This document shows positions 59,908-64,000 of a stretch of DNA of 64,000 bases, piece after piece. Source of the DNA: Apium graveolens (lineage: Eukaryota; Streptophyta; Magnoliopsida; Apiales; Apiaceae); assembly GCF_009905375.1 (NCBI RefSeq), contig NC_133653.1:86096079-86160078 (forward strand). The letters run 5' to 3'. How positions within the stretch are numbered: position 1 is the stretch's first letter; every line of letters begins with the position of its first letter. The notes beneath the pieces were generated by a model. That model ran no database searches, had not been told where the DNA came from, and was given only the letters and a program-made list of their open reading frames with translations. The translations under genes were made by a program, and so were the position numbers.

Positions 59908-61038
59908 TGTAATAACTCGATTTTTTGAGAGCTTGTAAAACATTTAATGAATAGTAACCCTGACGGACGGGAAAAACTTTTGAGCCCACACTATGTAGTA
60001 CATGAGAAAAAGAGTTTCGGAGTTGATATTATGATTAAACTTACCAAATGAGTGTATGCAAACACTATTAGTTTTCGAAGAAAACGAACTTTAAACGACC
60101 ATATTTACGACTCATCGAGGATTACGTGAATCACAATATAATTACAAGATTAAAACCCTACGGATTTATATCCAAGTATGATAATTCAAAATATAATGAA
60201 TAAATACGAAAGGAATTATGTCGCGAACCATTTACGAGGAAGTATTACGAAAACGTTTAAGCGACCGAGCGAACGCGTAAACGATTAAATAAACATAACG
60301 CACTAACTAACCATGGTAAGAAAGTAACCATGGTTACTTTATCAAATAATGAGCTAGATATAGGATGATCAACTAAGGCTAATGAAATAGTGAGCTAAGG
60401 AAGCTAAAACAAGTAGCTTAACTTGTAAACTAGGAAGCTAGTTAGATTTGTCCAAGGATTTGGCAACAAGAATAAACCTAGGATTCTAAAATAGAGAATA
60501 TCAAATCAATATAAGATATCACCAACATAATTTCCTAGAAGAAACCAAGGAAGCAAGCATAAAAACTCTCCCCATTTCTTTATTTGTTCCATTCGGCCTT
60601 CTTCATCAAGCCAAGGAATTCAAATTCAAAACCTCAAGTTCTAGCCATGGTTAAATCCTCCCATTAATTCTCAAGCTTAATAACAACCAAAACAAGGTAA
60701 AATAAATCTTTGATCTCTTTTTATTAAGGTTTTATAGGTGAAATAAAATCAAAAAAGTTGAGAATGAATAGTATGAATAGTAACTCTTCTTTGGTTTCTT
60801 GATTTCAAATGGTGGTTTTAGGTTCCAAAAACCATACCAAGCACTCCCAAGACTTCACCATCATCAAGAACATATCTAAAGCTTTCAATAAAGGTAAAAA
60901 ATCTTTGACCCAACTTTATTTAAGATTCAATTTCAAGATCCTTTTAGTATGTAGTTATAAACCTAGTTTTAGTGGTGATATTGTTAAGATCTTGATGTTT
61001 AGTTAAGTAGATTTAAGGTTGATTGTTGTTGCCTCAAG
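59908..61038 (+). mobile_element. LTR K (probably Ty3/gypsy), left part
   Basis: It starts TGTAATAACTCGATTTT inside J Gag; the five bases before are GAAAT. No coding sequence is recognised; it is interrupted at 61038 by L and its other end is not in the window, so the border is set only by the break in Gag homology and the TG start. Confidence 0.6.
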
Positions 61039-64000
61039 TGTAATATCCCATATTTTCAGATATTATTTTTATAATTATTTGGATTTGTTTATCAGATTTT
61101 TACGTGAATTTTGGTGAATTATCTGATATTGGAATTGGTGTTTGGGTGTTTATATGTGATATTATTTGAGTATTTTAATTTTTATGTGCTCAGAATAGAA
61201 TATAGATAATTGTGATAATTTTCTAGTAATTTTTGGACTGTTAGATGATTTTATAATGATTTATGGATTTATTAATTATTTTCTGAATAATTACAAAACT
61301 ATTTTATAAAGCCGGGAATCGTCCAACCTCAACTGTTTTTGCATTTTTACAATCCGAAACTCTTCGAAAAACTTCTTTCTAACCTAATCTGGTAATTCCG
61401 GACATTTTCCGTGTTTTGACTTTTTCGATCCGGATTACGGTTTGACCTGTGCGCGTCCCGGCATAAAATTTTCGATACACTAATCATTTCGGTAGATCAA
61501 TAAAACCCTTATTCTTGAGAGACGAGATATTTTTACAATATTTTCTCATAGGGTGTTTTATAAGAAGTTCGGTTTTGATAATTATCCAAATCTGGTATTA
61601 AATTGTATCGTTATATAGTTACTTAGCGGCTAAGTAATCTATTTTTGGATCCGATATATAAGTGTAAATTCAGTATTAAATTCCAGAATATTTCAAAAAT
61701 CATGAAACTTATATTTTATTAGTATTTGAATATTTCGAGAATTTTAAAATTATTTCGAAAATTTTTCGGGTTATATTTACCCGCACGTTTGTTCGTTAAA
61801 TCGTAAAATGCGGATATGACACGCGATTTATAAATGTTTTAAAATTATGAAAATTTTATTTTATTAGTTTTTAAAATATTCCGAGAATTTTAGAAATATT
61901 TCAGTTTCAAAAAAATTACCGGACCGGACCCCTATCGGGATGTCAAACCCCACAAAAATCAGACTTTTATTTTTATAAAATTTGGGGGACTTCCAAATAT
62001 TTTATATTTTTGCATTTTTGAAATATTCATAATTTTTAGGACATTTTGATATAAATTTTATATTTATTTGATTTCATATTATTCCCCGCTAATTATTAAT
62101 TCTGGGCTAATTTTGATTATATTGTATTGATTTTAGTTATAAAAAAAACAAACAAAAACCTAAAACTACTCGCACCCCTCCACTTATCCTGTTAGGCACA
62201 CAACCCCCCCTTTTTATTATCCACCGCCTCCTCTCCCCCCTCCTCTCTGTTATATATTTTTATTTATTTTTAATTTTCAAAAATTTATATCTTAAAAACC
62301 GTTAATCCAAATTTCAATTGGTATATATATAAATGATCAGCGCTTCGATACCTACGCATAGGTATATATATTGCAAGGTTTTGAGAAGAAAATTTGCGGG
62401 GCATATTTCCGTTATATTTCGGTTTTAATTTATTTTCGGGATAGTAAAAAAGAGTATGACGGTGGTGATTACTCCACATGGCATCTTAGCGTGTATATGT
62501 CTATGGCTATTAATTTCGGATTTTTCTGGAGATATTTTCCGGACATCAGATTTTCTCTTCGGGGTGATCCGAATTTATTTTGGGTAACGATTCCGAAATT
62601 CCGCCTTCGTACTTTTGTATATTATAGCATGTTAGTGTTTATATATTTATTTCATAATTTTTAGAAATTGTTGGAGAAGTCACTTTTGGTCCGAGTTTTG
62701 GTTCAGGTGGCCGTATTATTCATTTCTGGAGTGTTTATACGCGTAAATATAAATTATTGTATTGATTGTTGTTGGTTGTGTCGATATGATATCGACTGGC
62801 AGTCCGAGAAATAGAGGAGGTGCTATTCGATTTCCAGAAAAATATTATTTTTAGTTCTGAAGATTATTATTTTTATTATTATTCGAAAATAAATCCAAAT
62901 TATTTAGTTAATGAATTTTAATTGATTATTTAATTCGAGTTAATAATTTATTATGATTTAAAAATTCCGAAAAATAGTTCGATCTTTAAAATATTATTTT
63001 AAATTATTTTATAGGCTCGATAATTCTTATAAAATTATTTTTGGGTGTTCGAGCCCTATTATTTAATTATTAAATGATTCGGAGACCCGTTTTCATTCCG
63101 AAAAATGTTTAAAAATTCATAATAAATCAACCGTTCGTCCGTTTAATACGAAACGAACGCGTACAGACTCAGAAAAATATTCCGCTTTTAATAAAAATAC
63201 TTTCGAGACCCAAATTCTTTTGTTTCGAAAGGTCGCTTGTTTTACGAATCATTCTGAGTCGATTTTTTATCGATAAATCATATTTTTGACCCGATTTCCG
63301 TTTTAAACGTACCGAGTCAACCCTTCTGATGAACCGAGTCTTATGTGATATAAATTATGTGATATATGAGTTATGTGCTTATGTGCTATGTGAATTATGT
63401 GCATATGTGGATCAAGAGTCCTGTGCTTGTCTGTTATATAATATGCGGGTTATCGTATGGGTAGACGATAGGCTTTTGACGCGCAGTTCATCGAGTGATT
63501 ATCGTTTAGGCGATTAAAGCTATATCTTTTAATTATAGATGCGGATCATTCGAGTTGATCAGGACCAGATGGAATAGATGAAGACTAAAGCTGAATAGTA
63601 TGGAATATTGAAATGCCGCACTGCATGAGCAGCAGGCCAAAGGATTAGGAGAATAAAGACGGTGATGTTTTGATACAGAATATGAAATAGATGTGTCGTT
63701 GTGAGTATGACTAACTGCTAAATTCCAAAGGCAAGTATTTCTATCATCACTTATTGTTCAAGTGATATTTATTTTGAATCTTATCATGCAAGTATTGCTT
63801 TCCCTATTCTCAGTTAGAATCGATAAATGTTTTATATATCGATGAATTAAATGATTCTGTTTATACAAGTATTCTTCTGCTGTTCTATGATCCGAATAGT
63901 CAAGTGATTTTATTTATCAAATTATCGGATTTATAAATGTTTTGGATTTTGAGAAATATGATTTTGTTGCGAGTATTCCTGCCCAAGTGAATGGGGGAAT
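61039..64000 (+). mobile_element. LTR L, related to unit D, cut by the window end
   Basis: It starts TGTAATATCCCATATTTTC after TCAAG (61034-61038). Blocks match D in inverted orientation: the stretch with CTTTTTCGATCCGGATTACG near 61427, and the AT-rich part with TAGGCTCGATAATTC near 63013. At least 2,962 bp with no coding sequence. Confidence 0.68.
63340..63412. repeat. TATGTG-rich short repeats in L
   Basis: TTATGTGAT, TTATGTGC and CTATGTGA units follow each other at 9-20 bp spacing. Confidence 0.65.

Noticed and set aside
62371..62664. 97-codon frame in L as a gene
   Set aside because: Lies inside a non-coding LTR, has no recognised motif and no counterpart in the related unit D.

Overview
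This is plant nuclear DNA, AT-rich and almost entirely built of nested LTR retrotransposons. One host gene is visible: the 3' end of an intron-containing KDM3/JMJ25-class JmjC gene at the left edge. Plant origin is shown by the intron signals, the initiator-Met tRNA primer sites of Ty1/copia elements (TGGTATCAGAGC type) and the Sirevirus-like copia families. The species cannot be fixed from the sequence; a dicot with a large genome fits, and the carrot family is only a guess.

Layout. 78-1397: last four exons of the JmjC gene. 2489-18086: copia element A (target duplication CTCTC), which lacks protease and integrase; Sirevirus-like copia B (5570-17519, duplication TACTG) is inserted in its RNase H. 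19417-36169: a long non-coding LTR unit D, minus orientation (duplication TAAAT), split by Sirevirus-like copia C (22713-36020, minus strand, duplication TATAA). 36475-36969: solo LTR I (duplication TATAT). 38025-42715: copia H, all parts present but broken (duplication GAAAG). 43850-56983: old copia F with a 5'-truncated LTR; its primer binding site was hit by solo LTR G (45195-50234, duplication CAGAG), which was hit in turn by the 3.7-kb LTR unit E (46257-49973, duplication CTTAA). 57013-59907: 5' half of Sirevirus-like copia J, cut by LTR K (59908 onward), which is cut by LTR L (61039 to the window end). L is related to D in opposite orientation.

How the parts work together. B and C are two copies of one family. 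Gag and Pol lie in one frame, separated by a conserved stop-containing linker. After Pol come a roughly 1-kb non-coding stretch, a small ORF of about 91 codons that I do not recognise, and a long additional ORF (about 1,236 codons in C) in the place where Sireviruses carry their so-called envelope-like ORF. TATA-like boxes precede both downstream ORFs, which suggests separate internal transcripts. Every protein-coding element here carries stops or frameshifts, so none looks autonomous. C is the youngest copy: its two 618-bp LTRs differ at about six sites by my hand comparison.

Most interesting signals: the conserved small ORF with its own TATA box; the recurrent word TTCTGAT throughout the B/C family and a different word, CAACGGATG, in J; the perfect 12+1+12 palindrome upstream of the TATA box in solo LTR G; and the Tyr in place of the third iron-binding His in the JmjC gene. 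All alignments and counts were done by eye and are approximate.
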